64,000 nt of DNA, taken from assembly GCA_963930775.1 (NCBI GenBank), contig OZ005689.1, positions 24,860,058 to 24,924,057 on the forward strand. The letters are read 5' to 3'. Below, in pieces: positions 12,595 to 24,227 of this stretch (positions within the stretch are counted from its first letter, which is position 1; every line of letters starts with the position of its first letter). Under the pieces are notes generated by a model. The model was not told the origin of the DNA, did no database searches, and was given only the letters and a program-made list of their open reading frames with translations. The translations under genes and the position numbers were made by a program. This DNA is from Cliona cf. orientalis (taxonomy: Eukaryota > Porifera > Demospongiae > Clionaida > Clionaidae).

Positions 12595-13104
12595 TTACTG
12601 TTCTTTTTTTAGTGCCCTCAGGGCCTGGTAGTTCATGATCGTCACTAATTTTCATCAATGCCACCTAGCTGACTAATCTCGTGGGGACAGAGGCTGGGCA
12701 TGAGACTATACATATACCATGGCGACCTATTTGCCTATTCATTGTTTAATGTTAAAAATTTAATGCATGGAACTAGTTACAACTTAAAAATTTTTTCTGA
12801 ACCTAGCTACATCCAACTGTGCTCCAACAATAATACAATAATATTATTATTATAGGGAAGCAAGTACACTACTGATCCAGCATGCTTGTGAGATCTTAGC
12901 CTTTGCTATAGTACAGACCGTGTGTTCAAACTTGAATACTCCTGTAAGTGCAAATCCCAGGCAGTCTTTTGATAGCTAGCTAGGACGTCTTCTTTGTATC
13001 ACACACTATTGAACATGATAATTATTAAAGGCTAATTACCATAAGCCTGGTAAGGCAGGGGTTGAAACAGGCGATTGAGAAGTGAAGGAAGAGAAAAAAT
13101 CTCA

Positions 13105-13178
13105 GGATTTAGCCGGGATTTGAACCCAGAACCTTCTGAATTCTAGTCAGATACTCTTACCAACTGAGCTACTAAGCC
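13105..13178 (-). tRNA. tRNA-like sequence, minus copy (SINE head or pseudogene)
   Basis: 74 bases fold as a cloverleaf. The acceptor arm has one mismatch; the D-arm is GCTC/GAGT; the anticodon stem TCTGA/TCAGA is perfect; the T-arm is CTGGG/CCCGG around TTCAAAT. The loop CTAGAAT gives anticodon AGA, which would be Ser, but the long variable arm of Ser tRNAs is absent. A functional tRNA-Ser is therefore unlikely. About 30 bases after the 3' end are shared with the plus copy at 13415, as expected for a SINE or a duplicated cassette. Confidence 0.5.
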
Positions 13179-13414
13179 TTTAATTAAAGGCTAGCCTGAG
13201 ATAATTAGCCTTTAATTATCAATCCCGCCATCAGTCAGGCCACGACTGGAAACGACTCCTCGGAGGGCTTCGGCCACGGCTGTGAACTTAAGCTGCTTGC
13301 AGCTAGTCACAGTTGAGTTACACCATCACTGAGATTGAGAAGTGAAGAGGCCAGGTTTGAACTCGTTCCTAGGATGTATACCACCTATCCTACACTACAC
13401 TCCGCTGCCATCAG

Positions 13415-13488
13415 GGCTTAGTAGCTCAGTTGGTAAGAGTGTCTGACTAGAATTCAGAAGGTTCTGGGTTCAAATCCCGGCTAAATCC
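13415..13488 (+). tRNA. tRNA-like sequence, plus copy (inverted partner)
   Basis: Differs from 13105-13178 by one base (A/G between the D and anticodon arms). It carries the same 3' flank, ctgagattttttctcttcc. Good A box (TAGCTCAGTTGG) and B box (GGTTCAAATCC) would allow Pol III transcription. The pair lies head-outward 240 bp apart and would form a large inverted repeat. Confidence 0.55.
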
Positions 13489-14750
13489 TGAGATTTTTTC
13501 TCTTCCTTCACTTCTCAATCAACTATTGAACATGCATTAGTGGAGTTTTCGAGACAGCTCAGGTAACCAGCGTCTAAACTGACCTGCGAATGAAGCCACG
13601 CCCCTCATTATATCGATCCTGAAGCTGGCTGACAGGCAAACTTGAAAGAAGGCTGCTTAGAACTAAGTAGCGACGAAAACCTTCTGTTTCGGGAGCATAT
13701 TTTATTGCCCAGTAAGCTTACTGCTGGTAAGTAGCCACAATAATCGACAATTCACTGAGCTCGATCAAGCAAGGTCCTGGCGCATGCGTGCTACTTACAT
13801 CGGTCATATGACATCACCATGGCAACACCATATGAGCATGCGCATTATATGACAAAAGTGCTAATCAGACACACCCACTCACAAAACGTGTTGTACACAC
13901 ACAATTAAATCGCTATCCTGGTAACACAAAACGAGCGTGCCACAGACGTGCGCACTCCAAAATGGAGTGGATTTCTGCTCAAACTAAGGTGAGCGGTCAT
14001 AGTAGTCTCGAGTTAGCCGAAGAAAACAGAAAGAAAGAAAGAAACCTTGACAAATGGCTACTTTTTTGAACATCTGGTTCTGGCATATACTATTGAATTG
14101 ATGGATGATCTCTTGTTAGATAGATAATTTGCTGTAGATTCTGATTTTGACACTTCGAAAGTTCACAAAGTTATCAGTTTTGAGATACATTGTATTTGGA
14201 TTTTTTGTAATGTATTATATATATGGAGTATCCGTACCATCCCTACTTATAGAGTCTACCGGCTCTATGATATGCATATTATTATAAAACCGCTTCCTGT
14301 CTCTCGTGTATTCGAGGCTCACTCAGGCTCGCCCCGAATTAATGTTCTCTCCATTCAGGCATCAATGGTTGTGAATTAACATACTTGGACAGTTCAAGCT
14401 CATAGAGCTAGGTTTTTACACAGTCTTCAACTATGATTACCACTCAGACTTTCTAGGATAATTGTTTAGATTTATGTATAGTCATGTAGCATTGTTACAG
14501 CAATCATGGTTAACGTTTTTGCCATATTTATTAATTATTACATTGTGGTACGTATTATATATGACATAGTACATTTCAACATTCTTTTCATAAAAATTAA
14601 TTATTGTACAACTTTTTAGTACTGTTTATTCTATTCCTATAATCAATAGACATTCTATAATAGTGTAGATTGCATTCATTGGTTGTGATGTTTTATTCAT
14701 TGTTGGCCATCACCTAGCAACCAAAGCAAATTTCCAGCTGTATAATGATT

Positions 14751-15161
14751 ATTACATCCCGAGTCCCAATTAGAAAAAAAAAAATTCGGCTCTTGCTATG
14801 ATGAAATTATGATGAAACCTATGATGTAATTGCTGTGAAACTGTTTCAAAATGTTTAGCGCACATGAAAGGTTGTTGGGACCCAGAATTCGAACCTAGCG
14901 TAGAAGAGATTGTGGACTATCGATGAGATATGGCGATTTTCTTAGTTCGCTTTCTTTAGTGAGCTCGCACTGGGGGGGGGGGGGTTTCCCTATTCAGTCT
15001 ACCACATGGCAGGAGGTTACGTCTGGGTCAACCGGCTAAAGCCGCACGCCCCAATATACGCGTATACGGAGCATGTGCAGTTTGTCGATATGTCCTAGTT
15101 CGAATTATGGCAGCATACAGTAAGCGCGGTGGAATACTTATGAGGGACTCGGGATGTAGTC
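14751..15161. mobile_element. Inverted-repeat element, tandem unit 1
   Basis: About 411 bp. The start (acatcccgagtccc) is the reverse complement of the end (gggactcgggatgt), so the unit has terminal inverted repeats. Contains gttgttgggacccagaattc and gtagaagagat, shared with unit 2. Confidence 0.65.
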
Positions 15162-15171
15162 TTAAGTTGTT

Positions 15172-15577
15172 CATTACGTCCAGAGTCCCAATTAGAAAAA
15201 AAGAATTCGGCTCTCGCTATGATGAAATTATGATGAAATCTATGATGAAACCTATGATGTAATCGCTGTGAAACTGTTTCAAAATGTTTAGCGCGCATGA
15301 AAGGTTGTTGGGACCCAGAATTCGAACCTAGCGTAGAAGAGATATTGGACTGTTCGATGATATCATTATGGCATTTCTCTCAGTTTGCTTTCTCTAGCGA
15401 GCTCGCTTTCAGGGCAGGGGGATTTTCCTATTCAGTCGAGCACATGGCAGGTGAAGGTCAACCGGCTCAAGCCGCGCGCCCCAATATTGTACGCGTATAC
15501 GGAGCATGCGCAGTTTGTCAATGTGTCCTAGTTCGAATTTATGGCGCCGTATTCATGAGGGACTCTGGATGTAGTCT
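15172..15577. mobile_element. Inverted-repeat element, tandem unit 2
   Basis: Head-to-tail neighbour of unit 1, with an extra atgatgaaatct repeat and other small differences. Ends are ccagagtccc and gggactctgg. The 96-codon open frame inside it is not convincing. Confidence 0.65.
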
Positions 15578-15898
15578 CTCATTATGAATAATATTAGCAA
15601 TTTATTTTTCTGTGGTTATGAGGTAATTATCTCCCCAGTAGCAATTTACTTTTCTGTGGTCATGAGGTAATTGTGGTGTAATCTATGATGAAATTATGAT
15701 GCAACCTATGAGGTAATTATGAAAACATCCAGGGCCTTGCTGGAGCCTTTCTGGGACTTGAAAGTCAGTAAATATGTAGAGTATCTTACGCGTGTATCCA
15801 GCGAATAGATTACAAGCTGAGCGCTACTTTCTCTGAGAAGCACCGTTGATTGAACTTCACGTGTTTGCTTGGCTTACGTAATGCCGTGGATAGCTCTT

Positions 15899-17110
15899 TC
15901 CTATTATTATATGAATACATAATATGTCAAATAGTACAGATATCCTTACGTTTGTCCACAAGTTGTGGGAACCATGTTTTCCCCTTGTCTTTCACTTGGC
16001 CTTCAGTGATCTTTTTCATCTCCCTAGCCACATTCTTTGTTCCTATGCATCAGCATAATAAACATTAATACAAAAATACCATGCCAAGTGTCATAAGAGT
16101 TAACTAGTCCAAGCGTTTCTCTAATACACTTGGCCACTTGCGCCTGGATGTCATCAACAACATGGAGACCTATATTTATATCGCACATACTCAATTCACA
16201 TGAAATTTGACACAAACACGAGAACTCACCTCGGTCAATAACCTGCGGCAGAACATCTTTGGTACAAGCTAACTCCCTCATCTGTGCAGTAGCAGGAGCA
16301 GCTCGAGAGATGGTGCTGATACCAACAATCTTGTGCGTACTGTGCCACATAAAAATTCTATTAACTGATGACAAGAACCCTAAAAGTTCTACGTGCACAC
16401 CTTCCAGACAAGCATGGCACTGTATTGTGGTATGCATTGGCCATGGAATCATGCCGTGCACCAGTAATGACCCACTAAAGTTGGAGGAACAATAAAATTA
16501 CAGTATTCAGTTTACAATCACTTGCACATGTACCTCTCCTTTGGTTGAGTACTCCGGAAGAGCTTGCATTTCTTCCACGCTAGCACGCATACTCATTTCA
16601 GCAGCTCTTCCAACTATTTCAATGTACCCTAGCTTTTGATACACTAAAGGTAGACAACAAATAATTATACCAGTACATATTTGTCAATCATGGGTAAGAC
16701 AACCTCGGCGGATGTAAGCATGACCAACAACTCCTACGCCAGAAAACATACTTAAGTGGGTATACTGAGAAGGCAACATCCCCGCACATGTGAATGCATG
16801 CACCATCCTAATATTATACAAATACATGTAATAAGTATTTAATTTTTTATGTTACATACTTTTGGTTCACTACATAGTGCCCTGCCAGCACACGGGAACT
16901 AGACCATGTACGTCTTTGCTGCTTACAGCGATGACAACAGAAAAGAGCTCGGATAGAGTGCCCTTTCTGGGACAGTAGTGGATTGACATACATGTACATT
17001 GCTAAAGTTTCACATTGATCTTCATATCTGTACAACAGATTCTAGTACCCAGGGAGCACTCGTCTTTCCACACGAGCATTGTGTTGACAGGCCTTCAACT
17101 AAATCGGAGA
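15899..17110. repeat. 1,212-bp near-identical duplication, copy 1 (partner 51247-52458)
   Basis: Every base lines up at a constant offset of 35,348 with no indel that I could find. I saw three substitutions: near 16241 (c/t), 16975 (c/t) and 17083 (g/a), about 99.7% identity. It covers most of transposase exons 2-8 and their introns. Confidence 0.9.
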
Positions 17111-17512
17111 AGCAATGTCGTTCCGTAATAAACAAAGACTGCTCCTCAGAAGAAGCACCATCAGTGTACATTCCTAAAATTAATAATAGCAGCTTATACT
17201 CACTGCTGTATTTGTAAATCCATGCCATAGCATTTTCCATAACTTACCACTGTTGCGCATGAAAGATCTAGTAGCTGGGTCAGCATTATCGCTATGGCCA
17301 TGGGGGTCAGGGGTCGGATGGGAGCCAGATTAAGCAAGATCGAGTAGGGCATAGACAAGGTTCAGGTTCTCGAGCAGAGGGGCTCCTGCTGGTGTCATCA
17401 ACCTACGGACGTTCTGTAATCTCTACAGAAAAGCTTGTTTCTCCTCCAGAGTCGTGAAGCTCAAGTCAAACCCGTAGTGTTCGCGTTTATGTTTCCTCAA
17501 AGAACTCGCCAT
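15899..17512 (-). pseudogene. Multi-exon DDE-like transposase, copy A (5' part)
   Basis: Eight minus-strand exons: 17248-17512, 16860-17173, 16704-16807, 16534-16643, 16401-16474, 16230-16339, 16080-16169 and 15950-16042, with GT-AG introns. Phases match throughout exons 3 to 8. Recognisable blocks in order: a basic start (MASSLRKHKRE); a Cys pair (TQCSCGK) and CCHRCKQQ; a TGARHDSMANAYHNTV block; THKIVGISTISR; QAQVAKCIRE; and SYDTWHGTKNVAREM. The last two resemble the core of DDE-type transposases found in many invertebrate repeats. Lesions: stops at codons 30 (17423-17425) and 61 (17330-17332) of exon 1, and an apparent one-base frameshift in exon 2 near 17032. Similarity to known sequence ends at 15899, two bases past the acceptor of what should be exon 9, so the C-terminal third is missing. 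The superfamily is not certain. Confidence 0.75.
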
Positions 17513-17710
17513 TTTCACTCTTTAATTAGAAATACCACGTATTTTGTGCTTTGTGAGCTTTATTTTGTGCTTCAGTAAGTGCAATGTGTGTATAGTGTAT
17601 ATTCATGGTATAGTACAGCTAGCTCACAGAATCTTGCTGCAATCCGTTTCCTATCGGCCATTTTCTGACCAGGCCACTCCCCTTTTATACTTCGCCTCCT
17701 CGTTTAATAG
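17513..17710 (-). promoter_or_regulatory. 5' region of transposase copy A, shared with copy C
   Basis: About 200 bases upstream of the start codon match 56781-56982 closely, including aatccgtttcct, cggccattttctgacc and ccactccccttttata. Similarity stops at cctcctcgtttaa in both. That marks the likely element end beside a TTAA-like site and places the promoter inside this block. Confidence 0.5.
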
Positions 17711-18370
17711 AGAGCTAGCCACACGAATAAATTAATTAATTAACACTTAAGCAGTTCAGTCTAGATTGAGATCCAAAGAGAGTAACATGGCCTCTTTAAT
17801 CTCAGGTAGCTAGCATAAGAACAGAAATAAGATTTTGATCATCTGTCTAAATTGTAGGTCTTCCCAACCATATGACATATTCACTTCTTGGGAGCAACTA
17901 GAAGGGTGGGGAGAGTTCCCGCAAGGATAAAAGAATTCTTTAGCCCGCCATTCCTGGTTCTCAAGGCCAGGCATCTAGCCTCCCAATGCACAATCATATC
18001 TAGATATACAATAATTTTTTGGGGTAGTCCAACCATAAGCTCAGACTTAATCAATTTTGGGGGGGGGGGGGGGGGGGGGGGAATCTATAAGTTACATATT
18101 ATTGTGAATACTAGGAACGTTACAGATTACCTAATGGAACAAGGATACACAGTGTTGAAATTATGAACCAACAGTAACTGAATGACTTGTGTCACATGGT
18201 TGACACTATTATATACTCCATTTAGAAAAGTACATAGCCTCCAGTCTGAGACAGCTGACAGACGTCACTCCCAACCCTCTTCTTTTCTTTTCAAACACAC
18301 ACACAAGATGACTACCGAAACCCTTGCGCATGTGCGCCAAGGGTTAATTAATATATTAACTTACTATATA

Positions 18371-18972
18371 CCGTATCCTCCCGAAAATAAGCCCCCCTTT
18401 TTCAGCAGTAGACATGACCTATAGACTGGGGAGGGGGCTTATTTTCGAATATGCACTTTCCCTCGAATATAAGCCCCCCTCTGTGAAAGCAACAACGATC
18501 ACGATTCATTTGCAGTCGCCGTGTGGAAGGACGACACCATCGTTGGTCACGTACCGCGGGAAATATCCAGAGTTTTTCTTCAAAAGAGTGACAGCGAGAT
18601 GACCTGCTAAGTAGACAGCAACAGACGACGATCGGCGGTGGGGAAAGGACTTGTTGTTCCGTGTGTATACGTCTTCAGAGGAAAGCAAAAGCATCTTGAC
18701 CGGCTCATAAGTGTCTTCGCCAAGCTAGCAGTGCCATCATAACAGAGTGACTTCAAAACCGGCTTTTCTAAATGCCACCACCATACAAAAGATTCCTCTT
18801 TGTACTCGTAGTCAATTGAAGGGCGTGGTTACGTACGTACGCGCTCGCGCGCGCGTACATACGTACGTGTGCAGTCTACTTGGGGGGAGGGGGCTTATAA
18901 TCGAGCCAAACATACCTATGCAAGAACTTGAGGGTCAAAGAGGGGAGGGGGCTTATTTTCGGGAGGATACGG
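18371..18972. mobile_element. TA-flanked inverted-repeat element, ~600 bp
   Basis: Ends ccgtatcctcccgaaaataa and ttattttcgggaggatacgg sit next to TA on both sides. The inner text repeats gggggcttatttt motifs. A palindromic gtacgtacgcgctcgcgcgc tract lies inside. Long for a MITE but without a transposase. Confidence 0.75.
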
Positions 18973-19205
18973 TACATGTAGACTCACGCAGACAGTTCGT
19001 GGTAGATAGGCCTAACCTTCATACAACAACGGAGTTATTGCATGGGCTTCTCTTATGCCACATACAGAATCTTATATCCACGGACAAGTGGAATTTGGAC
19101 TCCAAGCTTCTAAATCAATTGGGACTGTCCTCATCAAATTTGGATGGTCTGACTGACTACAATAGTAGCATACCCCTCCCATACCCAGATACACCTACTG
19201 GGTAA
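18973..19205 (+). CDS. Possible terminal exon, unknown protein
   Basis: An open frame runs out of the neighbouring repeat through about 75 residues of ordinary composition (FVVDRPNLHTTTELLHG, then a leucine-rich stretch, ending YPDTPTG). No start or acceptor could be fixed and no domain is recognised. It may be chance. Confidence 0.2.
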
Positions 19206-19413
19206 TTAACTGGAAGGTTGTGGTTTATTTGCTGACTCAGCACCTGTGCATCTCCATAAAAGGATGTGCATGTGGTCATGTGGTGGATGAGGTGCTGAGT
19301 AAGCAAACAATGTCGTACATGGTGTCATCACCCCTTGAATAGATGAGGCATACATGTTGCTACCTAGCGGTCTATTTCAGATTTAGTATAGGTTTCAAAA
19401 CAAGATCTGTATA

Positions 19414-20264
19414 ATAACTAGAGCTCTATAGAGCACATACCCCGCGTGCACATTGCGCAATCTATAGAATTACTTTCGGTGCATGGCTTTAATTTTGTGA
19501 ACTTGAAAGAAATAATGGAAAATTATGCTGCTTAGTTGTCCCGGTGACACATGAAACAGCGCTCTCTGCACCCAGACCTAGCCCAGACTAGGAAGACATG
19601 AACTTCAGTGTACCTATAATTTTATTTTGTTGTGATAATAGTATACCATAGGACGGGTTTTAATTGCGTGGTTTAATAATTACGTTCTAGTCAAGTCAGG
19701 CCAAATTGCAAATCCAATAATTGCGATAGATGACCCCGCACCGTACTGTAGTATACGTCCACGTTTATGTTTGCGAATCTATTTATTGCAAAACGTAGAA
19801 AAACTTGCAATTCGCAATTAATAGATACTCGCAATTAAAATCCGACCTACGGTAGCTATCTTTAATGCATAGTGATTGGTTCCATTGGGCTTCAGATTTC
19901 AGTCACTATAGACGTCACGAGCATTATTTAGAACATCAACGATCTTTACCAGTAATATACGCGTGTTAGTGTGTGCATGAGCAGAAAGCACTATGGGCAT
20001 GCATCATGTATTGATGGGCACGGCCGATAGGCGTGGCTACGGTGGCCAACAAAAAGGCACAATTTGTGACACTCGTGAACCGTATCCATCAATTTTGACG
20101 CACACTGAAGCCAGTTTTTCGCCAAATTCGATTGATTCGTTATGCTTACGAGTCACTTAGACGCCTATATCTCGAGATATGGCGATTTTTGTGCTAACAA
20201 CGACAACAACGACAACGACGATACGACCGATTACTTTACCCCTTGCGCATGCGCGCGGGGTAAT
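19414..20264. mobile_element. Dispersed element, copy 1, with nested insertion
   Basis: Matches 23608-24227 from actagagctct through gcgcatgcgcgcggggtaat, except for one extra block at 19646-19852. Interior shared words include caacaaaaaggcac, ccagtttttcgcc and ctcgagatatggcgatttt. No coding capacity. Confidence 0.75.
19646..19852. mobile_element. Nested TA-flanked MITE, 207 bp
   Basis: Ends ccataggacgggttttaatt and aattaaaatccgacctacgg are inverted repeats, each next to TA. The sister copy at 23835 reads agtatagc with a single TA and no insert, so insertion with TA duplication is directly visible. A fragment of the family lies at 22090-22175. Confidence 0.85.
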
Positions 20265-22754
20265 AACGGACTCGAGATCGTTACTGTGGAGTGAATTAGT
20301 AAGACTGAATTTGGACACTAGCTATGTATTAATTATTGTGTATTACACAATAGTGATTACTTGTCATGTGACTGATTATGATGTGCATGTACCTTGTGTT
20401 ATTTATGATATGGAATCCTATTAAGTTACTTGGAAGAATCAAACGCTAGCTAGATAATTATCGCTACAGTTACTAGGATTATGTAGAAGACCAAAGGGAC
20501 TCATGTACAGCACAAGCAATGCAGAGTACCTAAGGGCTTTCTACGTCTAAATCACACGGAAACCTACTAATCACGGTCTAACATATTTAGATCCTACCAG
20601 CAGGCTAAATTATTTTGCAATACCAGCAGTGAGCCACAAACCAAGTAAATAGCATCCACATCTTCGAGGTCTAGCAATCAGGGTGGGCCACCCAGTTTGA
20701 CTTTGGGCTAATATCAAAGAAATGGGTGGAGTTTAAAGCCATAACTTAATTAAAAGCTTATGAATATCATTAAGCACCCGGTTTGGATTCTGTTCTGGGG
20801 GAATCCCTGGTCTAGTCCATGCTCAAGCGGCACATGGTCAGCTCTTAACTCAGACAGTCACTCCCATTATTAATATTACTAATGGGTGTGTTTTATATAT
20901 ACATGTAGTCCATGTGTACATGTAGAGCGGTACTGACCCTTTACGCATAACGCACATGTACGTTTGTGCATGTGCTAATAAAGACCCTGTACCATGCATA
21001 CGGTCACATCTATTAATTACTGATTGGCTTCTGGGGATGTGATCAAGGACTTTGGTTGCATTCCAAAGTGTGACTGACATACATACTTTCAACGAGGCCA
21101 TACTCCTGCATAGATGCCTCGTGCTAATGTGCTGGCAATCATTGTACATGTACAACAATACAGGAATTTCAAAGAGGAACAGGGGAGGGATTATATAGCA
21201 TGTGGCAGTGCGGTTTGCCAGGCAGGCTAATTTGTACTAGTGTAAATGCCATGGGACCTGGCTAACTGGCCAAACTCCAAACTGAGGAACTGGGGTATGC
21301 TACCCTAGGAAATTTACAAACTCTTGAACTGTTCCTGAAGACAACAAAATTGCATTGTCAGCAGATTTTAGCTTTAGTTGTGATTATGTATTCTTGTAGT
21401 TGAACAAGTCTTAGACACACCTCCAGCAGTGTCAAAATTTGCATTTTAGTGACAGCTGTATCAATCACTATGTAGCTAAAAGTGTGCACGTAGCTACAGG
21501 CAAGCAAAAAACTGCTCAAGAAGCACAGGTACATGTATGCAATGAATCCTTGAAGACATAGCTAGCATTGTAGAATACAAGTGAATACCGAATGTGTAGG
21601 CTAAAAGGAGCAGAATCAGAGTTTCAGTATTGAATCTATGCTGAAATGCTGTAATGTTAAGAAAGGGGGGAGGGGGATAAAATGTTAATGTCATAATGAC
21701 GTTAATTTTTCCACAAGGACTTTGGACAAGGCCCCTTAATGTTATATTATGTGATTATGGATCTCAGAAGGGAACGAAAAAGTTCAAGAGTAGCAAGAGA
21801 TCCAAGGAAGCTAGAAATTGTGCGAGTATGTCAGACACGCCTAAATTGGACACGCCCACCTAGTACCTCATGAAGTCTAATTGCTAATGCTCAAGCTGCT
21901 CTGGGAGTGTACTGTGCATGCTCGATCTTCTCTACAGCATACTTCTAGCACAAAATTAATGTCATGTGTGATCATGGATCTCAGAAGGGAACGAAAAAGT
22001 TCATGAGTAGCAAGAGACTAAACTTCAAAGAACAGATGTCTCAGGCATGGCATGGCCATGGGGGATATTGCAATGGCACGCGGGGTATGGCTCTATGAGC
22101 TCTAGTTGCGAAATGTAGAAAAACTCACAATTCGCAATTAATAGATACTCGCAATAAAAACCCGACCTACGGTATCTGTGGACAACGACAACGACTACGA
22201 CAGATGGACAAACCAATTACTTTACCACTTGCGCATCCACGCAGGGTAAGCCCTCACCCCAGTCTTAACCATATCTACTGCTGAAAACGGGGAGGCTTGT
22301 TGGTAGGGAACATTCGGGATTGGTCAGAACAGTAGGGCCGTGTGTACAAACATGGTGGTCATGGAGATGCATTCGAGAGAGTGCAATTCTGTCTAAGCAG
22401 TCAAAAGTGACCTTTGCTAGACCCTTCTCCATGATAAGTGATGGAAGTCTACACAGCTGGCCAGACTAAACAAGGCTTAAGTTCTCCTTTAATTCAGGAA
22501 CACAGACAATGATAATTAGCTTAAGTCACCAACAAGTGTATAATTACACACCCCCTGCATGCACACACACAGCATGCATGCAGAATCTCGTTATTTACGG
22601 ACTTACTCATTGGTATTTAATCACAGGGTTTCTCCCAACCTGCCAAGGAGCATCAAGTTTAACCACTTTTGTATGAAATTCCATGCCCTTGCGCTCAGAT
22701 AGTCTATGTACAATAGAAATTATATGCGTAGCTATAGTTAATAAAGTTATACTA
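20265..22754. other. No gene recognised; minor repeats
   Basis: A direct repeat (ggatctcagaagggaacgaa and following ~30 bases) occurs at about 21758 and 21974. A short fragment of the 19646 MITE is at 22090-22175. No open frame here shows a domain. Confidence 0.45.
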
Positions 22755-23188
22755 CCGTATGGCAGGTAATTTTCATGGGGTACTAATTTTCGTTATTTTC
22801 GTGGTTGACTTGCAGTCACGAAATTTTCCCACCCACGAAAATTAATTCCAGTACGGTACGGTATTATGCGAGTCCATGATGATGGGCGTGGCCACAAACA
22901 TCGTGGCAGCGCAGCCAACACTTTCCAGTATTAGAAAGCAGTAGTAGCCACTGTCATCCAGCTAACAGCGTCTTTGACATTAATATTCTTCTACCTCATG
23001 CTATTTGTCCAAGTCTCTGTTGGTATAGCTTAGTAACAAAGAAGATTGCGAGCTGCGTGTATTGATTATATCATCACTTGTGCAGCAGTGCCACGCCCCT
23101 GGACTGGTTGCTGCCACGAAAATTAATTTTGAGGGCCTTTTCGGACTTTCCACAAAGTTAAACCCCACGAAAATTACCCTCCATACGG
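22755..23188. mobile_element. TA-flanked inverted-repeat element, family copy 1
   Basis: Ends ccgtatggcaggtaatttt and aaaattaccctccatacgg next to TA. Related full-length copies are at 39351-39762 and 48068-48534, all sharing ttttcgtgg words near the ends and cactgtcatc in the middle. Confidence 0.8.
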
Positions 23189-23607
23189 TATCTAGGATTT
23201 TATTAAGTAGACGGAGATGACTGGATGCTGTTTTGCCATCTCTGGAGCTTCAAGTCTTCTCGACTCGATATGAAATCCATTAGGTGGTGGAGGTAGGCAA
23301 TGCTGTGTTTGTATCTCGTCCACTCCCAACTTCTGGGTTTATTGAACACGAATATATACAACCATAGATAAAATTGAAAGGTGTTTCAGCTGCTCAATAT
23401 AGACCTAGTTCAGCCTGGGCCAGGGTGCCAAAATTATGTTGAAACTTTTCGCTACAGAGTCTGCTAGACTCCTCAAATATATAAAAGGAAACTAGGAGAT
23501 TTCATATCTTACTGTGGCCAGCTGAGACAACATGGCAACAGTTATTATAGTAAGATATGAAACCTTAGCAAATGGTACCTTGGAGACAGCTCTGATAAAA
23601 AGATAAT

Positions 23608-24227
23608 TAACTAGAGCTCTGTAAAGCACATACCCCGCGCGCACATTGTGCAATCTATAGATTTACCGTTCGGTGCATGGCTATAATTTTGTCACACTTC
23701 AGAGAAATAGACTCGAATGCTGCTCAGCCTACTGGGGGTTCCAGTGACACTTGAAAAAGTGCTCTCTGCACCCAGACCTAGCCCAAATTAGAAACATATG
23801 AATTTCTACCTATATTTGTTGTAACAATAGTAGTATAGCTGTCTTACATTATGATTGGTTACAGATTTCAGTCACTGTGGACATCACGAGCATTATTTAG
23901 AACATCGACGATCTTTACCAGTCATATGTTAGTTGTGCGCATGAGCAGAAAGCACAATTGATATGCATAATATGCATTGATGGGCACTGTCAATAGGCGT
24001 GGCTACGGTGGCCAACAAAAAGGCACTATTTGTGACGCTCGTGGACCGTATCCCTCGATTTGACGCACACTGAAGCCAGTTTTTCGCCGAACTCGATTGA
24101 TTTGTTGAGATTACGAGTCACTTAGACGCCTATATCTCGAGATATGGCGATTTTTGTGCTAACAACGACAATAAGAACGATGACACGACCGATTACTTTA
24201 CCCCCTTGCGCATGCGCGCGGGGTAAT
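23608..24227. mobile_element. Dispersed element, copy 2 (empty site)
   Basis: Direct copy of 19414-20264 that lacks the nested MITE. Serves as the pre-insertion allele for comparison. Confidence 0.75.

Noticed and set aside
16024-16461. 145-codon minus-strand frame in transposase copy A (also 51372-51809)
   Set aside because: Reads through two introns; the spliced exons in matching phase explain it better.
18747-18970. N-terminal part of a 152-codon frame
   Set aside because: Lies wholly inside the TA-flanked element at 18371-18972.
22562-22585. Short CA-rich direct repeats considered as a CRISPR-like array
   Set aside because: Simple microsatellite text, no regular spacers; CRISPR arrays are not expected in animal nuclear DNA.
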